The translations under genes were made by a program, and so were the position numbers. The notes under the pieces are model-generated. The model saw only the letters and a list, made by a program, of their open reading frames with translations. It did not search any database and was not told the origin of the DNA. Of a stretch of DNA of 12,314 nucleotides, positions 1 through 8,137 are shown one piece after another; position 1 is the first letter of the stretch; every line of letters starts with the position of its first letter. Source of the stretch: Bacilli bacterium (GTDB taxonomy: Bacteria > Bacillota_I > Bacilli_A > RF39 > UBA660); the NCBI GenBank assembly GCA_900753645.1, contig CAADZW010000027.1, positions 1 through 12,314 of the forward strand. Direction: 5' to 3'.

Positions 1-574
1 AAGTATAAATTATCTTTATAATAATGAATATTAAAACAAAAGCAAAAATTGTTTTTAAAACTGTAATAATAATGTAATGATTAGCAATAAACTTACCTAA
101 TTCACCGAAAGATAAAATTTTAGTTAAAATGAAACTACCAAATGCTAAGAACAATAAGACAAAAACAAACAAAATCAAAATCCAAATCGTCATAAAAATT
201 GCTTTAACCCGACGATAAATATAATTTTTATTTTCTGTTTTATACAAAACATTAGAAGCAGTAATAATGCTATCTGGACCGTTACTAGCAATATAGAAAC
301 CGACGATGACAAAAATTATATTACTGACACTTAGGCCACTACCATTAAAGAAAGGTTCGATTATTTCCATGATTTGTTCAGGAAAAGCACCACTGATAAA
401 ATCGACAATCATATCAGTCGATAACGATAAACTAGAGGCAATCATCCCAAACAAACTAATAATTGGCGCTAAAGACAAAATTAAGAAAAATGCTAAGTTA
501 CCGGGTAATATTAACATCTCCGGTAATCTTAGCACGTGCCATAAATCAACGATGAATTTTTTTACCTTTTTCAT
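1..574 (-). CDS. YihY-like multi-pass membrane protein, C-terminus cut by window edge
   Basis: The reading frame opens with ATG at 574 and stays open to base 1, giving about 191 visible residues. The N-terminus reads MKKVKKFIVDLWHVLRLPEM, followed by GNLAFFLILSLAPIISLFGM, which fits the N-terminal hallmark of the YihY/UPF0761 family (once called ribonuclease BN): a short amphipathic start, then a first membrane helix with LAFFL and LSLAP. A conserved-looking GFYIASNGPDSIITASNVLY stretch and at least two further hydrophobic segments follow, one (IWILILFVFVLLFLAFGSF) near residue 140. AAGG lies 6 bases before the ATG, inside the end of the upstream GGDEF gene, and only one base separates that stop from this start, so the two are almost certainly co-transcribed. 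The family's molecular function is not established; a nuclease role was withdrawn for the E. coli namesake. The family call is from recognition of sequence pattern. Confidence 0.85.
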   Translation of the reverse strand, partial: MKKVKKFIVDLWHVLRLPEMLILPGNLAFFLILSLAPIISLFGMIASSLSLSTDMIVDFISGAFPEQIMEIIEPFFNGSGLSVSNIIFVIVGFYIASNGPDSIITASNVLYKTENKNYIYRRVKAIFMTIWILILFVFVLLFLAFGSFILTKILSFGELGKFIANHYIIITVLKTIFAFVLIFIIIKIIYT

Positions 575-575
575 A

Positions 576-2603
576 TTATTCCTTAGTAATTTCTTCTTTA
601 TTATTTCGCATATCTAAAGTTGCTTCATTTATTGCATCATCGATCGTCTTTATCGCATCATTAATCATACTGTAACCAATAGCAGCGCCAAAACCATGTT
701 TTAAATCTTTTAATTCTTTTCCCAACTTTCTCATATATGTTATTACCTGTTTCTCCTCGTAACCAACTAAATAAACTAAGAATTCGTTACCATTAGTTCG
801 AATAATTTCACTGTTTTCCATTTGATTTAGAATCAAAATATTAGCAGCTTGCTTGATAACCTCATCACCTTCTGTATGACCATAGTTATCATTAATATAA
901 GCAACATTATTCAAATCAACTATAATTATAGTTTGTGGGTATACATCACTACTATCCCATCTTTCGATTGAGGCATTTAAATAATTTCTGTTCTTTAAAG
1001 ATGTTAAAGCATCGATATATCGTAACTTATCTTCTTTTGACAAATTCAAAGCTTTTTTCTTTGGTTTTATTTTTATTATGGCTAAAATAATTAAAAGAAT
1101 ACCAACGACACTACCTAAAACTACTGCAACTCGTTTCAAAATTATTGGAGTTTGGTTAAATAATAATAATTCTTTCAAGCCATCAGTTATAAAAATCTGA
1201 CGATCATTAAATCGAATATAAAAATCAAAAAACTCACTAAATATTGTATTATCTGAAATATCTCTTATGACAAAAGAATAGTCATCATATTTAACTTGTA
1301 ATGAGATAATATAGTCATCTAACTGACTAGCATAAAAATTATAATTATAAAGATCAAGAGCGATAATACTATTTTGATCGATATTGTTCATCAAATCTTT
1401 CATATTAGCAAAAGTTTTTACTGAAATACCGTTATTTATCAAGTTTTCGTGAATTTTACTGTTTTCTAAGCAGTAAACATCTGATAATGATTTGATTGAA
1501 TTAATTATCTTATCATTAGAAGAATGTTTTAGTATAATTGAATCATTTTTATAAACTGATACTGTATTATAAGTATCTAAAGCATAATTCGTTGTTGAAT
1601 TAATACCGTAAAATAAATCGATCTGATTTGCATTAAAAGCTTCAATTAACTGTCCCATACTGTTAAATTCTTTATAACTTATTTCAGCATTAGTCAATTT
1701 AGAAAAATTGGATAATAATTGATAATTGATACCAGCTAATTTACCATCTACTAAAGTGTCATAAGGTGCGTTTTCAATGAAACCATAAACATATCGTTTG
1801 CTCCGAAATTTAACTGTTTCTGAATCATTGATATTTCTAAAATTTAAATAGTTTTTCGATAAATATTTATTATATAATTCTTCATAATTAGAACTAGACC
1901 ATTTGTTATAATACTTAGTCAAAATAGTGTTTAATCTTTCAGTATTTCCTAAAGATAAAACATAATACTTTTTATAATCACTAATATTATAAGCAATTTT
2001 ATAATTATTATCGATCAACAATTTTAAATTAGTCGTTTTTAAAAGAACGATACCATCTAACTCTGTTTCTTCACTGTTAAAATCAGCGATCAATTCATCA
2101 GTATTAGCAAAAGTTTTATATAAAACTCCGGCGTTTGGTAAATAATTATTGACATTATTTAAATCTTCACTTATAACACCGATTGTTAAACCGTTTAATT
2201 CACTGATGTTTAAATAAGTTGCTTCTTTAGTCATGATTGCATAGTTATCTTCATAGATTAAAATATCGCTTTCACTTAAACTATCGACCAATTCAAAAGC
2301 ATAATCTGATCTAATGTCATCTCCTAAACGATAAGAAATTTTATTAAATGCTAAACCTGTTTCTTCATTTAATGAATCTAGAAAGTCGACGATTATACCT
2401 TCACCGTTATAACTTAATATCGGGATGTTATCGACTATCGACATATCGATTACATTGTTTTTATTACTTTCAATCCATTGTTTTTCAAATAAATTTAAAG
2501 TGGTTACTTTATCTTCTTTAGTTAAAAAATAATAAATGAAAAACGCAATTCCTAATAACAAGACAACTAAAGTGACACTTACTATTATTTTTTTATTCTT
2601 CAT
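576..2603 (-). CDS. Tandem periplasmic-binding-domain receptor with degenerate GGDEF output domain
   Basis: A 675-residue membrane receptor. I chose ATG at 2603 because GGTG sits 6 bases upstream; in-frame TTG (2621), ATG (2615) and GTG (2612) lack a well-placed site. Order from this start: membrane helix about 5-27; two type-3 solute-binding (PBPb) domains, about 37-256 and 269-474 (the second opens YVYGFIENAPYDTLVDGKLA and includes NANQIDLFYGINS); membrane helix about 488-511; GGDEF domain about 524-670. The GGDEF fold keeps DALTSLKNRNYL, VDLNNVAYINDNYGHTEGDE (metal-binding Asp 563) and IGYS. The signature itself is NGNEF (604-608): the first Gly and the metal-binding third position (Asp/Glu) are both Asn. 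No RxxD inhibitory site is visible just upstream. The protein should sense an extracellular small molecule, but diguanylate cyclase activity is doubtful; it may instead bind GTP or act by contact. It overlaps the preceding gene by 11 bases. Confidence 0.88.
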   Translation of the reverse strand: MKNKKIIVSVTLVVLLLGIAFFIYYFLTKEDKVTTLNLFEKQWIESNKNNVIDMSIVDNIPILSYNGEGIIVDFLDSLNEETGLAFNKISYRLGDDIRSDYAFELVDSLSESDILIYEDNYAIMTKEATYLNISELNGLTIGVISEDLNNVNNYLPNAGVLYKTFANTDELIADFNSEETELDGIVLLKTTNLKLLIDNNYKIAYNISDYKKYYVLSLGNTERLNTILTKYYNKWSSSNYEELYNKYLSKNYLNFRNINDSETVKFRSKRYVYGFIENAPYDTLVDGKLAGINYQLLSNFSKLTNAEISYKEFNSMGQLIEAFNANQIDLFYGINSTTNYALDTYNTVSVYKNDSIILKHSSNDKIINSIKSLSDVYCLENSKIHENLINNGISVKTFANMKDLMNNIDQNSIIALDLYNYNFYASQLDDYIISLQVKYDDYSFVIRDISDNTIFSEFFDFYIRFNDRQIFITDGLKELLLFNQTPIILKRVAVVLGSVVGILLIILAIIKIKPKKKALNLSKEDKLRYIDALTSLKNRNYLNASIERWDSSDVYPQTIIIVDLNNVAYINDNYGHTEGDEVIKQAANILILNQMENSEIIRTNGNEFLVYLVGYEEKQVITYMRKLGKELKDLKHGFGAAIGYSMINDAIKTIDDAINEATLDMRNNKEEITKE

Positions 2604-3072
2604 TATTTTCACCATCTTCAACTACATTGCTACTCCATGAAAACTCATCAGCTGATTTTGAATGATAACCAATAGCTGGATAAGCTTTATTTGCACCTTC
2701 TGGATCAGTTAAAAGAATTTCAATATCGTAAAATGTAATTACTTCTTCACTTAAAGAATTTAAAATCACGTCACTAAGTTCTTTCGCATCATCTAAATCA
2801 GTATCACTTTTAACGTAAATAAAGAAACGCATTGTCGCTACCTTTTTCTCGTATTTTACATCCGTCACTAACCCTGATCCATTAATACTACTTTTAATCT
2901 GTTCGATAACATTATTATCGATCGCTGGGGCATTTTCTAACCTGTCACCATAAACGCTTTTACTATTACTTGGATAAAACATCCGGTAAACAGCAAAGCA
3001 AGCCAAAATAATTAAAATTAAACATACAACTGCTATTATCAAAGAAGTTTTATGTCGTTTTATAAATTCCAT
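2593..3072 (-). CDS. Unrecognised membrane-anchored protein, 159 residues
   Basis: I do not recognise this family. The protein has a short basic N-terminus (MEFIKRHK), one strongly hydrophobic helix at about residues 10-30 (ending CLILIILACFAVYRM), and an extracytoplasmic domain of about 125 residues. That domain has an alternating strand/helix look (GSGLVTDVKYEKKVATMRFF, then an Asp-rich helix DTDLDDAKELSDVILNSLSE, then a strand ITFYDIEILLT) and ends with YPAIGYHSKSADEFSW and an acidic tail. AGGAG lies 7 bases before the ATG, and a good promoter sits just upstream, so it heads the operon with the GGDEF receptor (11-base overlap) and the YihY-like gene. Being first in an operon with a two-domain external sensor, it could be an accessory of that receptor; this is inference from position only. 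Confidence 0.75.
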   Translation of the reverse strand: MEFIKRHKTSLIIAVVCLILIILACFAVYRMFYPSNSKSVYGDRLENAPAIDNNVIEQIKSSINGSGLVTDVKYEKKVATMRFFIYVKSDTDLDDAKELSDVILNSLSEEVITFYDIEILLTDPEGANKAYPAIGYHSKSADEFSWSSNVVEDGENNEE

Positions 3073-3093
3073 ATCTTCACTCCTAACATAGTT

Positions 3094-3122
3094 ATTATAC
3101 TATAAACAAGCAACTAAATCAA
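3094..3122 (-). promoter_or_regulatory. Promoter of the three-gene membrane/GGDEF operon
   Basis: On the minus strand TTGATT (3117-3122) and TATAAT (3094-3099) are separated by exactly 17 bases. This is 5/6 and 6/6 to the housekeeping sigma consensus if TTGATT is scored against TTGACA with one or two changes tolerated at its 3' end. The -35 box overlaps the gatB stop codon (3119-3121). The implied start of transcription is near 3087, leaving a leader of about 15 bases that holds AGGAG. I see no terminator hairpin between gatB and this promoter, so read-through from the gat operon is also possible. Confidence 0.75.
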
Positions 3123-4513
3123 TATTTCGCTAATTCACGATTCAAAACTTGACTAGCTAAACTAGGATTTATCTTGCCTTTACTTTCCTTCATGATTTGT
3201 CCCATTAAATACTTGAAAGCACGATCTTTTCCATCTTTAAACTCTTGAACTATGTCTTTATTATTAGTAATGACTTTCAATACAATTTCTAAAACAAGAC
3301 TATCGTCACTTATTTGTTCCATATTGTTTTCCTTAACGATAACATCGACATCGGTTCCCTTTTCGAGAATTTCGGAAATGATTTCTTTTCCTTGTTTGCT
3401 AGAGATAATTTTTTTATCCAATAAATTAACTAGTTTGATAAAGTTTTCTTTTGTTAGTTTAGTATCAACTATTTTAATTATATTTTTATTTAAATAAGAT
3501 AAGACATCTCCCGTTAACAAATTAGCGGCAATAACTGGATTAACTTCATCGATTATTGTTTCTAAAAAGGCACAAACATCTTTGTTAGCAATAATTGTTT
3601 TAATATTGTTGTTGTTTATTCCTAGTTTGGTATATTTATCTTTTAATTCATCAGTTAAAATCGGCATATCGTTTTTAACTTTTTCTAACCATTCATCATC
3701 GATATAAACACAAGGAATATCTGGTTCAGGAAAATAACGATAGTCATTACCTGTTTCCTTATATCGCATTAATTTAGTAGTTTTGGTTTTATCATCAAAT
3801 CTTCTTGTTTGTTCGACGATCACTTCACCATTTTTAATCAATTCTTCTTGTCTTTTTATTTCATAATCGATAGCAAGACCAACATTAGATATCGAACCAA
3901 TATTTTTAACTTCACATTTAGTTCCTAATTCATCAGTATCACTAACTGAAACATTAACATCACAACGCATGCTACCTTCTTCGATTTTTACATCACTTAT
4001 ACCTAAATATAATAAAGTTTCTCTTAATTTTTCTAGATAAGCAACCGCTTCATCACCACTACTTAAACATGGTTTGGTTACTATTTCAATCAGTGGGACA
4101 CCAGCACGGTTAAAATTAAGTAAGGTATCAGTTGTATGCAAACTTTTGCAAGTATCTTCCTCAATATGAATTCTCTCTAAATATATTTTTTTATCACTTA
4201 TTTCTAGATATCCATCATAACCGATCGGTGTATCTTTTTGCGTTATTTGATATCCTTTAGGCAAATCAGGATAAAAATAATTTTTTCGATCAAAATGCAT
4301 CAATCTGTTTATTTTACAATTAAAAGCTAAGCACGCTTTTAATGCCATCTCAATAACGCCTTTGTTTAGTCTTGGCAAAGCTCCTGGATAACCTAAATCT
4401 AAAACGTTAATATTGGTGTTAACTTCATCATTGAAACTATTTTTGCTCAAGGAAAATACTTTAGCCATACTTTTTAATTCGACATGAACTTCAATACCAA
4501 TAGTTGGTTTCAT
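3119..4513 (-). CDS. gatB: Asp-tRNA(Asn)/Glu-tRNA(Gln) amidotransferase subunit B
   Basis: GatB binds misacylated Glu-tRNA(Gln) or Asp-tRNA(Asn), activates the carboxylate with ATP, and uses ammonia channelled from GatA. The 464-residue product is near the usual length (about 475) and carries the family landmarks in order: IGIEVHVELKSMAKVFSLS at the N-terminus, DRKNYFYPDLPKGYQITQ, the acidic metal-site segment RIHIEEDTCKSLH, RAGVPLIEIVTKP, EGSMRCDVNVSVS, DYRYFPEPDIPC, and a C-terminal helical YqeY-like tail ending in GQIMKESKGKINPSLASQ. The start ATG overlaps the gatA stop by one base (TAATG), with GGAGG 7 bases upstream, a layout expected for translational coupling. The presence of GatCAB implies the cell lacks GlnRS and/or AsnRS and makes those aminoacyl-tRNAs indirectly. 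Confidence 0.97.
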   Translation of the reverse strand: MKPTIGIEVHVELKSMAKVFSLSKNSFNDEVNTNINVLDLGYPGALPRLNKGVIEMALKACLAFNCKINRLMHFDRKNYFYPDLPKGYQITQKDTPIGYDGYLEISDKKIYLERIHIEEDTCKSLHTTDTLLNFNRAGVPLIEIVTKPCLSSGDEAVAYLEKLRETLLYLGISDVKIEEGSMRCDVNVSVSDTDELGTKCEVKNIGSISNVGLAIDYEIKRQEELIKNGEVIVEQTRRFDDKTKTTKLMRYKETGNDYRYFPEPDIPCVYIDDEWLEKVKNDMPILTDELKDKYTKLGINNNNIKTIIANKDVCAFLETIIDEVNPVIAANLLTGDVLSYLNKNIIKIVDTKLTKENFIKLVNLLDKKIISSKQGKEIISEILEKGTDVDVIVKENNMEQISDDSLVLEIVLKVITNNKDIVQEFKDGKDRAFKYLMGQIMKESKGKINPSLASQVLNRELAKY

Positions 4514-5949
4514 TATTTTCCCTCCTTCGAGAATATAGCCAATTCTTTTTCAAGATAACTAGCTAATTGATAAATTTTATCTTCTTCAAAGTAGTTACCA
4601 ATTATCTGCATTCCGATCGGTAATTTACCTTTAAATCCTATCGGTAAACTTAAAGCTGGAAGCCCTGCCATATTGACAGGAATGGTCAACAAATCATCAT
4701 AGAAACTTTTTAAAGCATCATCTTGTTTTGTTCCTAGTTTATAAGCTACATCAGTATTAGTTGGTCCGATAATTAAATCGTATTTTGCAAGACAATCTTT
4801 GAAACTATCGGTCATCGCTCTTCTTAGTTTTAAAGCTTTATAATAGTAAATTTGTGCATTTTCCCCACTTAAAATATGGGAACCAATCATAATTCTTCTT
4901 TTTACTTCGTTGCCAAAACCTAATGTTCTAGTTTGTTTATATAATTGATCGATGTTTTTAAAGTCGTCGATTTTTAATCCATACCTAACTCCGTCATATC
5001 GAGCTAAGTTACTGCTAGCTTCACCTAAAGCAATAACCTGATATAAAGGAATAGCATACTCTAGATAAGAGATGTCGACATAATCGATTTGACACCCTTT
5101 GTTTTTTAATAATTCAATAATTTTTGCTATGTTACTACGAATCTCACTATCGATAACATCACTCATATAGTAATTAGGAATAGCAATTTTTAAATTAGCT
5201 ATATCTTGACCGATTAACGAAGTATAATCTTTAACTATTTCAGAAGAAGAAGTTAAGTCATTCTTATCATATCCACTAATCGCATTCAAAAGTAACGCAT
5301 TTTCATAAACATTACGAGTAATTGGACCGACTTGATCTAAACTGGAAGCAAAGGCAATGACACCATAACGTGATACTCGACCATAAGTCGGTTTTAGTCC
5401 CACCAAGCCACAAAAACTAGATGGTTGTCTAATCGAACCACCAGTATCCGTTCCTAGCGAAAAAGGAGTAATTCTAGCAGCGACGCAAGCAGCCGAACCA
5501 GAAGAAGAACCACCAGGAATTAATGAATTATCCCAAGGATTTAAGGTGTTGCCAAAATAGCTTGTCTCTCCTGTTGATCCCATTGCAAATTCGTCCATAT
5601 TCGTTTTACCGATGATGATCATGTTTTTATCTTTAATTTTTGTTATGACTGTTGCATCATAAATGGGAATAAAGTCCTCTAAAATACGACTAGCAGCTGT
5701 CGTTCTTAAATCTTTGGTAACGATGTTATCTTTAATTGCGATTGGAAGACCAAAAAGAAGATTATCTACTTCTTTATTTTCTAACTCGATCGCTTTTTTG
5801 ATCGCTTCTTCTTTGTTCAAAGTAATAAAACAATTCAAATTGGTTTCTTCAATTCTTTGAAAAGCTTCTAAAACCAAATCGATTGGTTTGATTTCTTTGC
5901 TTTTTAATTTGTCATTGATAGTTTTTATATCTAAATCTAAATATCTCAT
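4513..5949 (-). CDS. gatA: Asp-tRNA(Asn)/Glu-tRNA(Gln) amidotransferase subunit A
   Basis: GatA is the glutaminase subunit: it hydrolyses Gln (or Asn) and passes ammonia to GatB. The 478-residue product is a complete amidase-signature enzyme. The Ser-cis-Ser-Lys triad is intact: Lys73 in LPIAIKDNIVTKD, the cis-Ser148 in PGGSSSGSA and nucleophile Ser172 in GTDTGGSIRQPSSFCG, with the 24-residue spacing between the serines normal for the family. The C-terminal part shows the usual NMAGLPALSLPIG and IGMQIIG segments. The ATG at 5949 overlaps the gatC stop as ATGA, with AAAGGTG 5 bases upstream. It forms the middle of camS-gatC-gatA-gatB. No oddity seen. Confidence 0.98.
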   Translation of the reverse strand: MRYLDLDIKTINDKLKSKEIKPIDLVLEAFQRIEETNLNCFITLNKEEAIKKAIELENKEVDNLLFGLPIAIKDNIVTKDLRTTAASRILEDFIPIYDATVITKIKDKNMIIIGKTNMDEFAMGSTGETSYFGNTLNPWDNSLIPGGSSSGSAACVAARITPFSLGTDTGGSIRQPSSFCGLVGLKPTYGRVSRYGVIAFASSLDQVGPITRNVYENALLLNAISGYDKNDLTSSSEIVKDYTSLIGQDIANLKIAIPNYYMSDVIDSEIRSNIAKIIELLKNKGCQIDYVDISYLEYAIPLYQVIALGEASSNLARYDGVRYGLKIDDFKNIDQLYKQTRTLGFGNEVKRRIMIGSHILSGENAQIYYYKALKLRRAMTDSFKDCLAKYDLIIGPTNTDVAYKLGTKQDDALKSFYDDLLTIPVNMAGLPALSLPIGFKGKLPIGMQIIGNYFEEDKIYQLASYLEKELAIFSKEGK

Positions 5950-6230
5950 TCGATCACCTTTGGTACTATAATATAATCGCCTTTTGTTCTTTTCGCGTTT
6001 TTAAACGCTTCGGATCTGCTGACATGGGTTTCAATTATGTCTTCACTATAACAATTTTGATTAGTCGTTGGACTAATCATTATTTGTTTATCAGGAATAT
6101 CGACTTTTAATATTTTGTCGATTTCAGTTAATATATCCGTTAACTGTTTTTGATAGATTTCCATTTCGCTATCTTTAATATCTAATTTTGCTAAATTTGC
6201 TATATGATTTACTTTTTCTTTACTTATCAT
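5946..6230 (-). CDS. gatC: Asp-tRNA(Asn)/Glu-tRNA(Gln) amidotransferase subunit C
   Basis: GatC is the small belt-like subunit that wraps the GatA-GatB interface and stabilises the complex. The 94-residue product has the family pattern: ISKEKVNHIANLAKLDI at the N-terminus, a central helix around QKQLTDILTEIDKI, and the C-terminal AFKNAKRTKGDYIIVPKVIE. Two starts are possible. ATG at 6236 makes an ATGA overlap with the camS stop but lies only one base after GGAGG; ATG at 6230 has a 7-base spacing from the same GGAGG, so I prefer it. The product begins MISKEKV in that case. The ribosome binding site lies inside the end of camS. Confidence 0.95.
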   Translation of the reverse strand: MISKEKVNHIANLAKLDIKDSEMEIYQKQLTDILTEIDKILKVDIPDKQIMISPTTNQNCYSEDIIETHVSRSEAFKNAKRTKGDYIIVPKVIE

Positions 6231-6232
6231 TT

Positions 6233-7207
6233 TCATTCCTCCAATATATAGGTCTCTATTTTAGTTGCACTGCTTTCTTTATCGATAAAACCTTGGGTAA
6301 TACCATTACTTTTTAAATAAACCTTAACACTTACACCATCAAAAGTGTTTAAGTTGTTAGCAATACTACTAGAGATGTCTAATATCTCTGATCTTTTAAA
6401 ATAGCTTTTATTGATAATAATATGAACTTCAAGAAGTTCTTTATCCTTGTATAATCCATATGAATTAACATAAACATTGTGATTGTTTAAGCTATTTTTA
6501 ATTGCTAGAATAGTATTGTAGGTATTACTATCATTATTCATAATATAGTTACTATCCAAAAGTTGATAATTATAATTAACATAATCGAGTTTTAAATTGT
6601 TGTTTGTCGTTGAACCAACATATTTAAAACTACCTTTAAAATCGTCTTCTAGATAAATCCCAATTACAATATTGATATCTTGCAATCCTTCTTTTGTACG
6701 CATATAATTGTTAAGCTCCCAAGCTTTAGTTAAAGCATAATCAAGAACTATATTCTCGTCGATCTCTTTATATTGATTTTGATTGTACTGTTGAACATTG
6801 TCGACGATGATTGCTAATGATATCCCTTTTAATACATTGTTTGTCGCCAAATAGTTTTGTTCGTAAATTGCTGTAATGTACGATGGATTGATTTTAATGT
6901 CATCGACGATAATTTCATCGGTTGTGTTGTATTGTGTGACTAAGTTTTTCATCTCTTCCGTAGTTAGATATTGTCCTTCTTGGTATAACGAATTATTTAT
7001 TTTAAAGTATTCAGAAGATAACATCATCAACATTTTTTCGACTTCCTCTTTATCATAATCTCTGATACTATAACTACCAGATGCTGTTTGATAAGGAGTT
7101 GCGACTTGATAATATGAATTATCAAAACTAATTTTAGTCGACTGATTTTCATTACCGCAACCAGTTATGAAAAGACAAATCAATAAAAAGGAAACTAACT
7201 TTTTCAT
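6233..7207 (-). CDS. camS: CamS-family lipoprotein (sex pheromone cAM373 precursor-like)
   Basis: A 324-residue predicted lipoprotein. The N-terminus MKKLVSFLLICLFITGC is a short signal peptide with a lipobox (ITGC, Cys17 lipidated). The mature part resembles staphylococcal CamS at several places: NSLYQEGQYLTTEEMK (CamS has a similar LYQDGQFL segment), INPSYITAIYEQNYL, and VLKGISLAIIVDN. It is shorter than staphylococcal CamS (about 390). In staphylococci camS also sits directly upstream of gatCAB, so the synteny supports the call. The signal-peptide tail of CamS proteins can be released as a small hydrophobic pheromone; here the corresponding stretch would be around ICLFITG (inference). Starts at GTG 7216 and ATG 7213 also exist; ATG 7207 gives the most normal signal peptide and has a GTGAT element upstream. 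The cellular job of CamS is not firmly known. Confidence 0.88.
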   Translation of the reverse strand: MKKLVSFLLICLFITGCGNENQSTKISFDNSYYQVATPYQTASGSYSIRDYDKEEVEKMLMMLSSEYFKINNSLYQEGQYLTTEEMKNLVTQYNTTDEIIVDDIKINPSYITAIYEQNYLATNNVLKGISLAIIVDNVQQYNQNQYKEIDENIVLDYALTKAWELNNYMRTKEGLQDINIVIGIYLEDDFKGSFKYVGSTTNNNLKLDYVNYNYQLLDSNYIMNNDSNTYNTILAIKNSLNNHNVYVNSYGLYKDKELLEVHIIINKSYFKRSEILDISSSIANNLNTFDGVSVKVYLKSNGITQGFIDKESSATKIETYILEE

Positions 7208-7222
7208 AAACATCACTACTTA

Positions 7223-7231
7223 ATTATATCA
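7223..7231 (-). promoter_or_regulatory. Candidate extended -10 promoter for camS-gatCAB
   Basis: On the minus strand TGATATAAT (TG at 7231-7230, TATAAT at 7228-7223) is a perfect extended -10. No convincing -35 box is found 16-18 bases upstream. Transcription would start near 7216, leaving only about 9 bases before the preferred camS ATG at 7207, which is short. Either the messenger is nearly leaderless, or this match is fortuitous in A+T-rich DNA. Confidence 0.4.
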
Positions 7232-7264
7232 TATCTAGGTCATTTTTATCTTAATATAACCTTA

Positions 7265-7287
7265 TTTTTTTAATTATTTTAAAAAAA
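7265..7287. repeat. A/T inverted repeat between recX and camS
   Basis: Perfect 9-base arms (7265-7273 and 7279-7287, a run of seven T plus AA and its complement) flank a 5-base spacer. It has no G/C and would be a weak hairpin. It lies about 50-70 bases upstream of the expected camS start of transcription, so it could act as an A-tract UP element, or as a poor terminator for recX. It may also be chance in this base composition. Confidence 0.3.
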
Positions 7288-7310
7288 TACTGGCGTTTTA
7301 AGTCGTAAAT

Positions 7311-8069
7311 TTAACAACTTTCTTCGACAGCACTATTGATTTCTTCAGTTGAAAAACCTTCACTATATAGTTTTTTCTTTATTTTATAAATCAATTCTTT
7401 ACCTTCATATTTTTTGCTTAATCTTTGATATATTTTTTTATATTCTTCTGTTATTGGTTTTGTCGTATCTATTTCACCAAGAAGTCTTATTATATCGCTT
7501 TTATCATAACCCATGTTGATTAAATCATTCAATAACTTTGTCTTTAATTTATAACCACAATACTTGGTGTTTTTTGATTTTTTGGTAATGATTTTTAATA
7601 TTCTATCATCGATTGTCTTTTGATCGATTTTAGCTAGTTGTTCAGCAATTATTTGAGGATCGATATCGTGATTATCTAGTGTATTTCTTATTTTATCAGG
7701 TCCATCATTAGATAAGTTTAAACGATCAGCAATATAAGCCTGTGTGAAATTAAAGTCGTTTATTAAGTTGATTTCTTTTAGTTTTTTTATTATTTTTTCT
7801 TGATCTTTAATGTTAACATTATAATTGTTAAGATATGCAACTACTTCTTTTTCGCTTCTTAATTTTTTAGTTATATAATTAACAACTTTATAATACGCTT
7901 CATAATAATTATTATCATTATTTATTTTGTTTAAAGTTTCAGAATCAATAGTTTTATTATATAACAAACCATGGTTGATAATTATATCATCGTAAGTTTT
8001 AATTTCACTACCATCATCTAATAAAATTTTATATTTGTTTCCTGATTTTTTTATTTTATCTATTTTCAT
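7311..8069 (-). CDS. recX: Regulatory protein RecX
   Basis: RecX binds RecA filaments and limits their growth, tuning recombination and the SOS response. The 252-residue product has a lead segment (MKIDKIKKSGNKYKILLDDG) followed by RecX-type three-helix repeats: ALxYLTxKLRSxKEV-like VVNYITKKLRSEKEVVAYLN, then INDFNFTQAYIADRLNLSNDG with the conserved Asp-x-x-x-Ala-x-x-Tyr-like helix, YCGYKLKTKLLNDLINMGYD, and a last repeat LSKKYEGKELIYKIKKKLYS ending GFSTEEINSAVEES. The ATG at 8069 is chosen because GGAGGGTGG lies just upstream (8072-8080); a longer open frame to 8102 would run through that site and into the promoter. It is transcribed alone from its own promoter, separated from rplT by a terminator. 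Confidence 0.9.
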   Translation of the reverse strand: MKIDKIKKSGNKYKILLDDGSEIKTYDDIIINHGLLYNKTIDSETLNKINNDNNYYEAYYKVVNYITKKLRSEKEVVAYLNNYNVNIKDQEKIIKKLKEINLINDFNFTQAYIADRLNLSNDGPDKIRNTLDNHDIDPQIIAEQLAKIDQKTIDDRILKIITKKSKNTKYCGYKLKTKLLNDLINMGYDKSDIIRLLGEIDTTKPITEEYKKIYQRLSKKYEGKELIYKIKKKLYSEGFSTEEINSAVEESC

Positions 8070-8092
8070 ATCCACCCTCCAACTATAACTAA

Positions 8093-8121
8093 AGTTTACC
8101 ACCCAAATAGATGTTTGTCAA
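8093..8121 (-). promoter_or_regulatory. recX promoter
   Basis: On the minus strand TTGACA (8116-8121) and TAAACT (8093-8098) are separated by exactly 17 bases, and the -10 is preceded by TGG, giving an extended -10. The expected start of transcription is near 8086, just before the GGAGG of recX. I see no LexA-type operator overlapping it. Confidence 0.75.
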
Positions 8122-8137
8122 ACAATTTGTCTAAATA

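Noticed and set aside
306..617. Plus-strand 103-residue frame
   Set aside because: It lies antisense over the YihY-like gene and the end of the GGDEF gene, with low-complexity hydrophobic/lysine composition and no ribosome binding site.
8070..8102. Longer RecX N-terminus
   Set aside because: The extra residues cover the recX promoter -10 region and Shine-Dalgarno; ATG at 8069 has an ideal GGAGG upstream.
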